In this document: positions 1 through 8,130 of the stretch, piece by piece | How positions within the stretch are numbered: position 1 is the stretch's first letter | Layout of the letters: each line of letters starts with the position of its first letter | DNA from: Lachnospiraceae bacterium AB2028 | GTDB taxonomy: Bacteria; Bacillota; Clostridia; Lachnospirales; Lachnospiraceae | Length of the DNA stretch: 64,000 bases | NCBI GenBank assembly: GCA_000621425.1 | Contig: KK211275.1 | Location: 164,523-228,522 of the forward strand | Direction of reading: 5' to 3' | Notes under the pieces: model-generated | The model's input: the letters and a program-made list of their open reading frames with translations, nothing else | The model's database searches: none | What the model was told of the DNA's origin: nothing | Made by a program: the position numbers and the translations under genes

Positions 1-165
1 ACTGACCCGGCGAATACCGACCCGACGAATACCGATCCGACGAATACTGATTCGACGAATACCGATCCGACGAATACCGATCCGACGAATACCGACCCGA
101 CGAATACCGATCCGACGAATACCGACCCGACGAATAGCACTCCGACGAACAATGACCCGACGAGC
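1..165 (+). repeat. 15-bp tandem repeat encoding T-D-P-T-N
   Basis: Eleven head-to-tail 15-bp units with consensus ACCGAYCCGACGAAT; units 1 to 9 differ by only one or two bases (mostly the third base of the Asp codon), units 10 and 11 (136-165) are decayed. The period is a multiple of three, so copy number changes keep the frame. The array starts at the window edge, so the true copy number is larger. Confidence 0.9.
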
Positions 166-264
166 GGCGGAGGCACGCCGGGGAGTGGAGATGCAACGCC
201 CCCCGATCCTACGTCTGACCCTGCCACAAATGATCCTGATTCCGGATCTGGAGAGAATCCATGA
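1..264 (+). CDS. C-terminal part of a repeat protein (TDPTN repeats)
   Basis: The window opens inside this gene; only the last 87 codons and the TGA stop are visible. The reading is a run of the pentapeptide T-D-P-T-N (nine clear copies, then two degenerate ones), followed by a Gly/Ser/Pro/Asp-rich tail ending S-G-S-G-E-N-P. Such Thr/Pro/Asp-rich repeats are typical of stalks or linkers of exported proteins, and the position just before a pilus assembly cluster suggests a surface or pilus-associated protein. That is inference: the N-terminal domains lie outside the window. Frame choice is certain because all other frames lack this periodicity and the stop is followed by a promoter. Confidence 0.75.
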   Translation, partial: TDPANTDPTNTDPTNTDSTNTDPTNTDPTNTDPTNTDPTNTDPTNSTPTNNDPTSGGGTPGSGDATPPDPTSDPATNDPDSGSGENP

Positions 265-300
265 TGTTTCGGGATTTGATACATATGGTTTACAAAAATT

Positions 301-329
301 TTGTTATGTTAATAAAAAAGTAGTATAAT
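301..329 (+). promoter_or_regulatory. Putative sigma-A promoter with start at the next ATG
   Basis: TTGTTA (301-306) and a perfect TATAAT (324-329) are separated by exactly 17 bases. The expected transcription start is about 336, only a couple of bases before the ATG at 338, so the transcript would have essentially no leader. No Shine-Dalgarno sequence is visible in front of that ATG, which agrees with a leaderless message. Confidence 0.55.
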
Positions 330-337
330 TCTTGAAT

Positions 338-805
338 ATGGAAGAAGGAACCGTATTTGAAAGAGAATCCTTTGCGGATAAAATAGGAAGATATATCTTT
401 CTGCTACTTGTTGTGCTTATTGTGGCAGTTGGTTTTTTTACCTGGGCACGTATTAGTACAGGAAACCATAGTGTACTGCAGGAAGCAAGGGGCGTGAGGG
501 CTGCCATGAAACTTGTCAGCATTGAGTATTATGGTGGAAATGGCTCCATTTATGACCGCGATGCTTATGATGGTTTGGCGAAGGGAGCTGCCGATATGAT
601 AAGGACTATGTCATATTCGGACGGTGAAATAGAGCTTAAGGCATGGGATGATGTCAATAATGTGCCCATAGCTTTTACTTACCGCAAGGATTGTTATGTT
701 ATAGAATTCCGGGCAGTGGGAGATGCGCAGGATCGTGATGATGTGTGGGATGTGTACTATGCTTTTCATCTAATGAAATATACTACCGAACAGGGACCAG
801 AATAA
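338..805 (+). CDS. Small membrane-anchored protein of the pilus cluster
   Basis: A 155-residue protein with a short charged N-terminus, one strong transmembrane segment (about residues 19-39, LLLVVLIVAVGFF core) and an outward domain of about 110 residues rich in acidic and aromatic residues. It lacks the GFxLxE prepilin cleavage motif, so it is not a typical prepilin, though its single N-terminal helix and size recall minor pilins. It lies directly ahead of the PilC-like gene and probably belongs to the same system. TTG at 332 is an alternative start, but the -10 box at 324-329 would place that codon before the message begins, so ATG 338 was chosen. I do not recognise the family. Confidence 0.6.
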   Translation: MEEGTVFERESFADKIGRYIFLLLVVLIVAVGFFTWARISTGNHSVLQEARGVRAAMKLVSIEYYGGNGSIYDRDAYDGLAKGAADMIRTMSYSDGEIELKAWDDVNNVPIAFTYRKDCYVIEFRAVGDAQDRDDVWDVYYAFHLMKYTTEQGPE

Positions 806-881
806 ACAAATAACCGGCGTTCTGTTTTTGTGACTCATATGACGAAAAACCGCCGGATGAATATAGTATCGGAGAATACAA

Positions 882-2078
882 ATGCCTGAATACAGATACC
901 AAGCGCAGGATGGCAAAGGTTCAAATGTCCGCGGCAAAATGAACGCGGTGGATGAAGCTGACCTGCAGAAAAAACTTCATAATCAGGGATTGATGCTTCT
1001 TGAGGCAAGATTAGCTAAAAGAAAAATCACTTTGAAACCCCTTAAGAAAAGTGAATTAGCATCTTTTTGTACAGAGATGGGAACTATGACCCAGGCAGGC
1101 GTTCCCTTAGTCCGTTCATTAGAAATCCTGGCAGGGAATGAGTCCATTACTCCATATGAGAAAGCGCTTTATACGGAGCTGCGTGACAGGGTGGTACAGG
1201 GTGTAGCCCTTTCCACTACTATGGAGCGTCTTTATCCGGCGTTTCCACCTTTGCTTATATATATGTTCAGGGCAGCTGAATCGTCTGGCAATCTGGATGT
1301 TACAGCTCTTAATCTTGCAGATCAGTATACCAGGGAAAATCAGCTGGAGGAAAATACCAAAAGTGCGCTGGTTTATCCCAAGATACTAATAGCACTCATA
1401 ATCGGCGTGGTCATGATCATATTCGGATATGTAATGCCGCAGTTCCAGGAACTCTTTGACCAGATGCCGAGCCTTCCTTTGACTACGCGTCTTCTTATGT
1501 GGATCAGCGATTTTGTATCTAACTACTGGATCGGAATATTAATCGGCGGTGCGCTTTGCTGGTTCTTTGCCAGGATGCTGTTTCGTGTTCCTGCCATAAG
1601 GATGGTGGTTGATACGGTCAAGACCAAGGCTCCCTTAATAGGAAAGCTTAATAAGACCATTTATTCCGCAAGGTTTGCAAGGACATTAAGTTCGCTTTAT
1701 TCAGCAGGTATTCCTGTAGACAGGTGTGTTGTCATAGCAAGGCAGACTATAGGAAATGCTTATGTAGAGAGCCAGTTTGACGATGTGACTAAAGCTATAC
1801 AGTCCGGTGAATCATTGTCTGACGCAATAGATAAGGTTGACGGATTTATAAAGAAACTTCCTTCTGTTATCAGGGTAGGTGAAGAAACCGGTAAGCTTGA
1901 CAATATGCTGGTTTCTATTGCAAACGACCTGGATTTTAAATCAGCCCAGGCGCTTGCAAGACTTGTAAAGTACATTGAGCCTGTTACCATAGTCATTATG
2001 GCTGTTGTAGTAGGCTTTGTAATGATAGGTGTCATTACCCCTATATATCAGTCCTATGCGGCAATCGGTGCAGGCTGA
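882..2078 (+). CDS. pilC: Type IV pilus / type II secretion inner membrane protein (PilC/GspF family)
   Basis: 398 residues, the usual length for PilC/GspF. The N-terminus (EYRYQAQDGKGSNVRGK) is the typical opening of the family, followed by two T2SSF domains (about 65-190 and 270-390). The second domain ends in the characteristic hydrophobic stretch near the C-terminus (IVIMAVVVGFVMIGVITPIY). Predicted membrane segments fall near 165-190, 210-235 and 365-390. The protein forms the membrane platform that couples the cytoplasmic ATPase to pilin extraction. A GGAGA site lies about ten bases before the ATG. It is followed by pilM/N-like, pilO-like, pilB-like and prepilin genes in the same direction. 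Confidence 0.9.
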   Translation: MPEYRYQAQDGKGSNVRGKMNAVDEADLQKKLHNQGLMLLEARLAKRKITLKPLKKSELASFCTEMGTMTQAGVPLVRSLEILAGNESITPYEKALYTELRDRVVQGVALSTTMERLYPAFPPLLIYMFRAAESSGNLDVTALNLADQYTRENQLEENTKSALVYPKILIALIIGVVMIIFGYVMPQFQELFDQMPSLPLTTRLLMWISDFVSNYWIGILIGGALCWFFARMLFRVPAIRMVVDTVKTKAPLIGKLNKTIYSARFARTLSSLYSAGIPVDRCVVIARQTIGNAYVESQFDDVTKAIQSGESLSDAIDKVDGFIKKLPSVIRVGEETGKLDNMLVSIANDLDFKSAQALARLVKYIEPVTIVIMAVVVGFVMIGVITPIYQSYAAIGAG

Positions 2079-2105
2079 GTAAAATAAAGGGAATTTGGAG
2101 GAGAT

Positions 2106-3578
2106 ATGTCAGTAAGTGTATTTTTGTCCAACAGGAGCATACAGGTCGTAATTGGCGACGGCAGGAGCAAAAGAGCAAAGATAGAACGCTTTTTTGAGGA
2201 TGATGTTCCTGAAGGTACTTTGTTGAATGGTACCGTGATTAATGAAAAAGCTCTTGAAGATACTATCAGGGGAACCTGGAGCAGACATAATATTAAAGAG
2301 AGAAATGTTGATCTTGTTTTAAACAGTCCGCACCTTATGGCACGAAGGATTGAAATGCCTTGTCTTACTGGGCAAAAGGCAACCAATTACATAATGAATG
2401 AGGCGGATGAAAAGGATATCGCAAGATTTACGGATCCTGTTATCGGCTGGTATCCCCTTGTAAAGAATAAAAAGACCCAGAACGTTGTATCTGAGACTGC
2501 GGAAAAGGAATTCATTGAGACCTATGTAAAGATATTCGGTGCAGTAGGTATTAAGCTGAATTCTGTTCATAACGGCATAAATCTTGCGGTAAACATGATG
2601 CAGACCCAGGTGGGCCGTGGCACCGTAGTTTATATGATACTTGACGGTATGACACTTACCACCATGCTTTTTACCGGCGGTACATACTTCAACAACCTCA
2701 GCACCCGTGTTTATTCACAGCCGGGAACCGTTGAATTTGCAGGTGAGATAAGGAATGCCGTATCTGCTATCAGGCAGTTTGCTACAGCGCAGCATATAGA
2801 GGAGCAGATAAGCGACATATATGTTGCAGGGCTTAGTGTGGATGAAATGACATCACTGGTTGCAGAGATGCAGGGTTATCCGTTGGCTGATGTCATTAAG
2901 CCTATAGTGTGTCCTTCTAATGTTTCCATGAGGTCAGGCCGGGAAAAATTCGGCTCATTTATTTTCTCTTTTGCGGGACTTTTCGATACGGTGGGTGGAC
3001 TTACGCTCCTGGAGGCTCTTAAGAAAAGTTCTACAAAATATGAAACCAAAAAGAATGTACTCAAGGTGGTAATCCCTTATGTCATTGTTTCTCTGATTTT
3101 GTTAATTGTATCAGTCGCAGTTCTGATGGTGATGATCGAAAAGTCAGCAAAGCTTGCAATGCTGCGTGTTTATAATTCTGATGAGAGCGTGATTGCGGCC
3201 GCGGCTGAATATGATGATATGGTAATGGAGGCGTCGGTGTTAGGGCGTGCACAGGGAAGTGCCGACCTGTTGAAAGAGTATATTGATTCTTACCCTAAGC
3301 CTGATTCAGATGTAAATGAGGCTGTGAGCCGTGCGGCAAGGGATGAAAATGTTCAGGTTTCTTATGATTCCTACAGTGCATCTACCGGTGTGCTGAATCT
3401 GGTGGCTACGGGAAGAACTGTTGAAAGGATCAATAAGTTTATCGCAAATCTTATGGCTTTGGATATATTTGAAAATGTAGATTATACGGGATATACATTT
3501 AATGAAGGGGATAATACCTGGTCCATAAATGTGACATGTACTCTTGCAGAGGGAAAAGAGGGGAATGATGGAAACTAA
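2106..3578 (+). CDS. PilM-PilN-like fused pilus assembly protein
   Basis: 490 residues. Residues 1 to about 300 read as a cytoplasmic actin-like domain of the PilM kind (SVSVFLSNRSIQVVIGDG opening, later DGMTLTTMLFTGG and a YVAGLS segment). One transmembrane helix follows (about 319-343), then an outward domain of about 145 residues with the predicted fold and position of PilN (a Val-rich repeat ending in a ferredoxin-like half). In most bacteria PilM and PilN are separate proteins that bind each other; here they appear to be one chain. A GGAGGAG site precedes the ATG. The gene overlaps the PilO-like gene by a few codons, indicating coupled translation. The domain assignment is from pattern and context, so moderately sure. 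Confidence 0.7.
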   Translation: MSVSVFLSNRSIQVVIGDGRSKRAKIERFFEDDVPEGTLLNGTVINEKALEDTIRGTWSRHNIKERNVDLVLNSPHLMARRIEMPCLTGQKATNYIMNEADEKDIARFTDPVIGWYPLVKNKKTQNVVSETAEKEFIETYVKIFGAVGIKLNSVHNGINLAVNMMQTQVGRGTVVYMILDGMTLTTMLFTGGTYFNNLSTRVYSQPGTVEFAGEIRNAVSAIRQFATAQHIEEQISDIYVAGLSVDEMTSLVAEMQGYPLADVIKPIVCPSNVSMRSGREKFGSFIFSFAGLFDTVGGLTLLEALKKSSTKYETKKNVLKVVIPYVIVSLILLIVSVAVLMVMIEKSAKLAMLRVYNSDESVIAAAAEYDDMVMEASVLGRAQGSADLLKEYIDSYPKPDSDVNEAVSRAARDENVQVSYDSYSASTGVLNLVATGRTVERINKFIANLMALDIFENVDYTGYTFNEGDNTWSINVTCTLAEGKEGNDGN

Positions 3579-4383
3579 GATCACAGAGCGGGACAAAAAA
3601 CTGCTGTATGTACTCGGATTTATTGTTATAGCATTTATATTCGGATGGCTTATTATACGGCCTATGATAGTGACTATAAATAAAACTGATGAGTCTATTC
3701 TGGCTGCAGAAAATCTCAAACATCAGAATGAATTCAAAGTGAATGGAGCCAGCTCAGCAAGGACTCTTTTGGAAAGATTTCGGACTGATCTTGACGATTC
3801 TATGGTAGAGTATTACGAGCCCATGGACAGTTCTGAGATAGACAAAATGATTACTTCATATGTTCTGAAAAAGGGGCTTTATGCAAAGGATTTGATAATA
3901 TCAATGCCATATCAGCCGGTTGAAGAGTTGCCATATACATATTCTGAAGCAGCTGCAAAGGCAGAAAGACTTCAGTCAATGTCGGATGAGACAGATTACT
4001 TTGATAGTCTGGATGATTCTGTGAGTACTGATTCAGCAGTGGGGATGCTCTTTGAATATTCACAGTCTCCTATGGAGGCATATACAGGTGCACAAGAGAG
4101 TGTTCCCAGTACTTTTTCGGCTGGGGTATATTGTGCTGAGATCACGATAGTAGTGACAGGTGATCCGGATACGGAGCAGGCTCTTCTTGACGAAGTTATG
4201 TATATGCCTTCTGTAAGGCTTACGGGTTTTGCATGGGATGATCTGGCTCCGGTTGCTGTAACTGATACGGAAGGCATGACGGAGATTGTTGAAAGTGAAG
4301 ACAAACAGCTTACGGTAATGCTGAACCTGTATATGTATGATAAGGATTCTGCAGGTCTGGTACATGCTGCAGATGGGGATTAA
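3565..4383 (+). CDS. PilO-like pilus alignment protein
   Basis: 272 residues with a short cytoplasmic tail, one transmembrane helix (about 13-33) and an outward region with a predicted coiled coil directly after the membrane (residues about 38-80), which is the layout of PilO/GspM proteins that join PilN in the alignment complex. The sequence itself is not distinctive; the call rests mostly on topology and on the position between the PilM/N fusion and the PilB ATPase. ATG 3565 overlaps the end of the previous gene (stop 3576-3578); ATG 3568 is an equally good start, and the AGAGGGG site just upstream serves either. A TTG at 3544 lacks a site. Confidence 0.6.
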   Translation: MMETKITERDKKLLYVLGFIVIAFIFGWLIIRPMIVTINKTDESILAAENLKHQNEFKVNGASSARTLLERFRTDLDDSMVEYYEPMDSSEIDKMITSYVLKKGLYAKDLIISMPYQPVEELPYTYSEAAAKAERLQSMSDETDYFDSLDDSVSTDSAVGMLFEYSQSPMEAYTGAQESVPSTFSAGVYCAEITIVVTGDPDTEQALLDEVMYMPSVRLTGFAWDDLAPVAVTDTEGMTEIVESEDKQLTVMLNLYMYDKDSAGLVHAADGD

Positions 4384-4422
4384 CTATTTTATAATTAAGA
4401 AAACCGTATAGGGGAGTAGGGA

Positions 4423-6111
4423 ATGGATAATAAAGCGATAAAGGAAATACGACTTGGCGACCTTATGGTCAGCGCCGGTTATATAACTGATGAACAGCTG
4501 GGTGAGGCACTTGCACTGCAGAAACAGGATCGTTCCAAGCGTATTGGCCAGATCCTTATAGAACAGGGCTATGTGTCGGAACGGCAGATGCTATCGGCAC
4601 TTGCTGACCGTCTCCAGACAAGCCTCATTGATATATCTACATATCCGGTGGATGAGGATGCAGTAAATACCATACCGGTGCAGATGGCACAGCATTATCT
4701 TATGCTGCCTGTAGCCATCCATGACGGCGTACTGACTGTCGCACTTAACGATCCGCTGAATCTGTACGCGCTGGAAGACATAAGGCAGACCAGCGGTATG
4801 AATCTAAGCACCCTGTTAGCGGAGGCAGAGCCCCTTAAGAATGCAATTACTTATCATTATGCAGCAGTTAAGACAAGGCAGGCTGCGGCAAACGCCAGTG
4901 AGAGCGCAGCCACCAGCGATACACAGGAAGTCATCATAGATGCCGGAGTAAGTGCGGACGATGCTCCTATCATAAACCTGGTTAACTCGCTTCTTGATAA
5001 GGCATATCAGGATGGCGCATCCGATGTGCATATTGAGCCTTTTGAAAAAGAAATCTTAGTCCGCATGCGTACCGACGGCGTACTGCTCAACTATATGACC
5101 CTGAATAAAAATGTGCAGGGGGCTCTTGTTGCCCGCATAAAGATCATGGGTGAGCTGGATATTGCTGAGAGACGAGTTCCGCAGGACGGCCATTTCCGTA
5201 TAAGGATCAGGGAACAGATAGTCAATGTCCGTGTGAGCGTTATTCCTACTGTTTTTGGTGAGAAGGTGGTAATGCGTATCCTGGCTTCCAATTCCGAAAT
5301 AGACCGCAGCGAGACTTTCGGCATGTCTCCTGAAAACTATCAGAAATTTGCCAGGATGTTAAAGTCTCCCAACGGGCTTATCTATATCACGGGACCTACC
5401 GGATCCGGTAAGACCACAACTCTTTATATGGCTCTGGGCTCGCTTTCCACAAAGCCTGTTAATATATCCACTATCGAGGACCCTGTGGAGAAAAACCTGC
5501 CGCATCTTAACCAGATGCAGGTTCATCCTATGGCCGGTCTTACCTTTGAACTGGGACTAAGGGCGCTCTTAAGACAGGACCCGGATATCATTATGGTGGG
5601 TGAGACCAGAGACCCGGAGACCGCAAGCATATCGCTGCGGGCCGCTATTACAGGCCACCTTGTACTTTCTACGTTGCATACGAATGATGCAACATCCACA
5701 ATAATAAGACTGATTGACATGGGTGCGGAACCTTATCTGCTGTCATCGGCACTTGTGGGCGCAGTGGCACAGCGTCTGATGAGGAAAGTATGTCCTTACT
5801 GTAGCCAGGTAACCGGCCTGGATGAATCGGAAATTGCTTTCATAGGCAGGGATATACCTACTGCAAAGCGGGCCTGTGGATGTGCGAAATGTCATAATAC
5901 CGGTTATTCTGGACGAATTGCGGTCCATGAGGTACTGGTAGCCGACAAGAATGTTAGGAATATGATCACTTCGGGTGCTACTGCAAGTGAAATAACCAAT
6001 TATGCTATCCAGTATCAGGGAATGGAGACCATAAAGCAGGCAGGTATCAGACTGGTTGAAGAAGGAATCACAACTATGGAAGAACTGCAGAGGATAGCAT
6101 ACAATGATTAA
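4423..6111 (+). CDS. pilB: Type IV pilus assembly ATPase (PilB/GspE family)
   Basis: 562 residues. An MshEN-type N-terminal domain (about 10-150; LGDLMVSAGYITDEQLGEAL) precedes the secretion ATPase core. The Walker A box GPTGSGKT is at 324-331, followed by the Asp box (STIEDPVEKNLP), Walker B and His box regions (RQDPDIIMVGETRDPETA; GHLVLSTLHTNDA). A four-cysteine zinc site typical of PilB and GspE is present (C457, C460, C487, C490). It should power pilin polymerisation in the cytoplasm. The MshEN domain can bind cyclic di-GMP in other bacteria, which would fit with PilZ and HD-GYP proteins in this window, but this is inference. No PilT retraction ATPase is visible here. GGGGAG lies before the ATG. 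Confidence 0.93.
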   Translation: MDNKAIKEIRLGDLMVSAGYITDEQLGEALALQKQDRSKRIGQILIEQGYVSERQMLSALADRLQTSLIDISTYPVDEDAVNTIPVQMAQHYLMLPVAIHDGVLTVALNDPLNLYALEDIRQTSGMNLSTLLAEAEPLKNAITYHYAAVKTRQAAANASESAATSDTQEVIIDAGVSADDAPIINLVNSLLDKAYQDGASDVHIEPFEKEILVRMRTDGVLLNYMTLNKNVQGALVARIKIMGELDIAERRVPQDGHFRIRIREQIVNVRVSVIPTVFGEKVVMRILASNSEIDRSETFGMSPENYQKFARMLKSPNGLIYITGPTGSGKTTTLYMALGSLSTKPVNISTIEDPVEKNLPHLNQMQVHPMAGLTFELGLRALLRQDPDIIMVGETRDPETASISLRAAITGHLVLSTLHTNDATSTIIRLIDMGAEPYLLSSALVGAVAQRLMRKVCPYCSQVTGLDESEIAFIGRDIPTAKRACGCAKCHNTGYSGRIAVHEVLVADKNVRNMITSGATASEITNYAIQYQGMETIKQAGIRLVEEGITTMEELQRIAYND

Positions 6112-6172
6112 CCGACTGTCATAAAGCAATACATAAATGATATGAAATTTTTAAAAAATTAACTTTAGGGGT

Positions 6173-6202
6173 TTGAAATCGGTACGCTGTGTCCGATATA
6201 AT
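6173..6202 (+). promoter_or_regulatory. Putative promoter of the prepilin gene
   Basis: TTGAAA (6173-6178) and TATAAT (6197-6202) are separated by 18 bases, giving a separate promoter for the pilin gene inside the cluster, as expected for a major subunit needed in excess. The -10 region also reads TCCGATAT (6192-6199), the same octamer as the sigma-D -10 box upstream of flbD, but no TAAA lies at the right distance, so sigma-A is the simpler reading. Confidence 0.55.
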
Positions 6203-6266
6203 AGTTAGTGGGAGAGCAGAGGCTCTATACAAAATAAAAGAATAATTTCTCAAGGAGGAAATAAAA

Positions 6267-6719
6267 ATGACAAAGAAGAATTCGCTTAAGGCATTATCCA
6301 AGAACAAAGGTTTCACACTGGTTGAGCTGATCGTGGTACTGGTTATCCTTGCTATCCTTGCAGCTATTCTTGTACCTACACTCTTAGGCTACATTGACAG
6401 AGCAAGGTCTGAAAAGGATTATTCTACAGCGCAGGCTGTAAGGGTTGCAACACAGGCTCAGATTGATGAACTGTATGGTAAAGGTGATGATGAGGTTACT
6501 AAGGACGATATAATGAAGAAGGATAATCTTGAGGAAATATATAAGCTTGTCTGTGGAAATAAAGAAGGAACATTAGATGGCCAGACAGTGACAATTGAAG
6601 ATGTAACAATAACAAAGAATCAGATCATGGATATAACTGTTGGCATTAAGCCCGCATCTAGTGTTATGAAAAAGTATAGATATGACTCATCAAAAAATAC
6701 ATGGTCATCTGTATCTTGA
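6267..6719 (+). CDS. Type IV prepilin (major pilin-like)
   Basis: 150 residues with a textbook class III signal: a positively charged leader of 15 residues ending in Gly, then mature F-T-L-V-E-L with Glu at position +5, followed by a long hydrophobic helix (about 16-41). The remaining 110 residues form the globular head (rich in Lys, Asp and Thr, no cysteine pair: only one Cys). Cleavage by a prepilin peptidase is required, but no PilD-like gene occurs in the window. A strong AGGAGG site, its own promoter and the terminator directly behind it suggest high expression as a single-gene transcript. It may be the major pilin of a type IV pilus or a pseudopilin of a secretion system. Confidence 0.92.
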   Translation: MTKKNSLKALSKNKGFTLVELIVVLVILAILAAILVPTLLGYIDRARSEKDYSTAQAVRVATQAQIDELYGKGDDEVTKDDIMKKDNLEEIYKLVCGNKEGTLDGQTVTIEDVTITKNQIMDITVGIKPASSVMKKYRYDSSKNTWSSVS

Positions 6720-6766
6720 CCTGGTATAGCTCTTTAATCGATTAGAATTTGATAATTGTTTTATGC

Positions 6767-6800
6767 GGCACGGCGGGATATCCGCCGTGCCTGTTTTTGT
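6767..6800 (+). terminator. Rho-independent terminator after the prepilin gene
   Basis: Perfect 10-bp GC-rich stem (GGCACGGCGG / CCGCCGTGCC, loop GATAT) at 6767-6791 followed by TGTTTTTGT. It separates the pilus cluster from the motility operon. Confidence 0.92.
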
Positions 6801-6821
6801 AATTTACATAATTTTAATATG

Positions 6822-6849
6822 TAAACAAAATTCCCCCAAAATCCGATAT
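6822..6849 (+). promoter_or_regulatory. Sigma-D (FliA) type promoter for the motility operon
   Basis: TAAA (6822-6825), 16 bases, then TCCGATAT (6842-6849), which matches the Bacillus sigma-D consensus TAAA-N15-GCCGATAT in 11 of 12 core bases. It lies between the pilin terminator and flbD. A TATAAT at 6856-6861 could serve a second, sigma-A start, but no convincing -35 box is spaced to it. Since fliA (25770) is in this operon, the site would create positive feedback. Confidence 0.6.
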
Positions 6850-6934
6850 ATTTGATATAATACCCCTTGTGGGAATCTCATTTAAATCCGGCCGGATGCA
6901 GGATCTTCGTATTTGGCCTTTGGAGGACGATTAA

Positions 6935-7126
6935 GTGATCGAAGTAACCAGAATAAATGGCTCTGTAGTGCTGATAAACAGTGACCTTATAGAGTGCGTG
7001 GAGGAGACTCCTGACAGCGTGATAACACTTACTACGGGACGCCGTCTCATAGTAAAAGAAAGTAGACAAGATATCAAAAATCTTGTAAAATCCTATAAGC
7101 AGGAAATCTATGGTACGATTCCGTGA
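6935..7126 (+). CDS. flbD: Flagellar protein FlbD (SwrD)
   Basis: 63 residues, the usual size. The pattern MIEVTRINGSVVLINSDLI with a later TLTTGRRLIVKES segment is diagnostic. In Bacillus the SwrD homologue increases flagellar motor torque, and the gene commonly sits before motA or fliL in Firmicutes. Start is GTG 6935 with GGAGG eight bases ahead. It is the first gene after the sigma-D type promoter. The 110 bases between it and motA are GT-rich and contain no gene. Confidence 0.93.
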   Translation: MIEVTRINGSVVLINSDLIECVEETPDSVITLTTGRRLIVKESRQDIKNLVKSYKQEIYGTIP

Positions 7127-7236
7127 AAATGGGCGGAAATCGTGCTTTGATTTTGTGTTTTTGTGTTTGTTTTTGCGATTGGTAAGCCTTCTGAAAAGTG
7201 TTTGAGGCTATATGATATAGGAGAAAGCAGGGGAAA

Positions 7237-8037
7237 ATGGATCTAGCGTCATTAATCGGAATGGTCGTGTGTGCGTTCATGATCATTTTCGGTATCGTGT
7301 TCAGCTCTAATGGTATCAATTTCGGTGCCATGGTAAACTTCATAGACGTACAGTCTGCCATCATTACCTTCGGTGGTGCGTTCTGTGCGGTTATGGTGTG
7401 CAATAACATGCCTGATTTCATAGCCGGATTAAAGAGTATAACTCTTATTTTTAAGCCGCCAAAGCTTAATGCTCCCGACATAATCAAGAAGATAATAGAC
7501 TTGTCGAATGTGGCACGTAAGGAAGGACTTCTTTCCCTGGAAGAGGCTGCATCTGATATAGATGATGCTTTCCTTAAAAAAGGCATACTGCTCATTGTCG
7601 ACGGTACTGACCCTGAGCTGGTACGTGGCATCATGGAAACTGAGCTGGACAACATAGACGGCAGACATAAGAAGAAGATCAAGTTCTGGCAAGACGTTGC
7701 ATCCATGGGACCTGCCTGGGGTATGATCGGTACCCTGATCGGTCTCATAAACATGCTTCAGAACATGTCTGATGCAGCTGCTATCGGACCGTCCATGGCC
7801 GTGGCTCTTATTACCACACTGTACGGTTCCATGCTTGCAAACTGGATATGTACACCTACATCCACGAAACTTGCTGTGTTTAATGACATGGAGATTCAGG
7901 TTAAGGAAATCATGATAGAGGGCCTGCTCTCCATACAGGCGGGTGAGAACCCCCGTGTCATTGAGGAAAAACTCAAGTCATTCTTAGCACCTAAGGATAG
8001 AGGAACCAGTGAAGATGGCGGCGAGGCTGCCGGCTGA
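7237..8037 (+). CDS. motA: Flagellar motor stator protein MotA
   Basis: 266 residues with four membrane helices and the MotA/TolQ/ExbB proton channel domain. The third and fourth helices carry the conserved prolines (MGPAWGMIGTLIGL). The cytoplasmic loop between helices 2 and 3 holds charged residues that contact FliG. With MotB it forms the ion-driven stator in the membrane. The ion is probably protons, but sodium cannot be excluded from the sequence. AGGGG precedes the ATG. Confidence 0.96.
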   Translation: MDLASLIGMVVCAFMIIFGIVFSSNGINFGAMVNFIDVQSAIITFGGAFCAVMVCNNMPDFIAGLKSITLIFKPPKLNAPDIIKKIIDLSNVARKEGLLSLEEAASDIDDAFLKKGILLIVDGTDPELVRGIMETELDNIDGRHKKKIKFWQDVASMGPAWGMIGTLIGLINMLQNMSDAAAIGPSMAVALITTLYGSMLANWICTPTSTKLAVFNDMEIQVKEIMIEGLLSIQAGENPRVIEEKLKSFLAPKDRGTSEDGGEAAG

Positions 8038-8130
8038 TATGCATATTATTGCCGGCCGGTGATCATTGCATGATGGCACCGGGCGGTAAATATTATAAGT
8101 TGCTGTTACAGACAGCGGAGACAAAAAACT

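Noticed and set aside
1-165. Repeat array as a possible CRISPR
   Set aside because: Units are head-to-tail without spacers and code for a regular peptide.
814-856. CCGGCG/CGCCGG pairing between the small membrane protein and the pilC-like gene
   Set aside because: Only six base pairs with a 31-base loop and no T-run; too weak to call a terminator.
6112-6266. Cyclic di-GMP riboswitch before the prepilin gene
   Set aside because: Searched for because of the pilus context, but none of the conserved GEMM core bases could be found.
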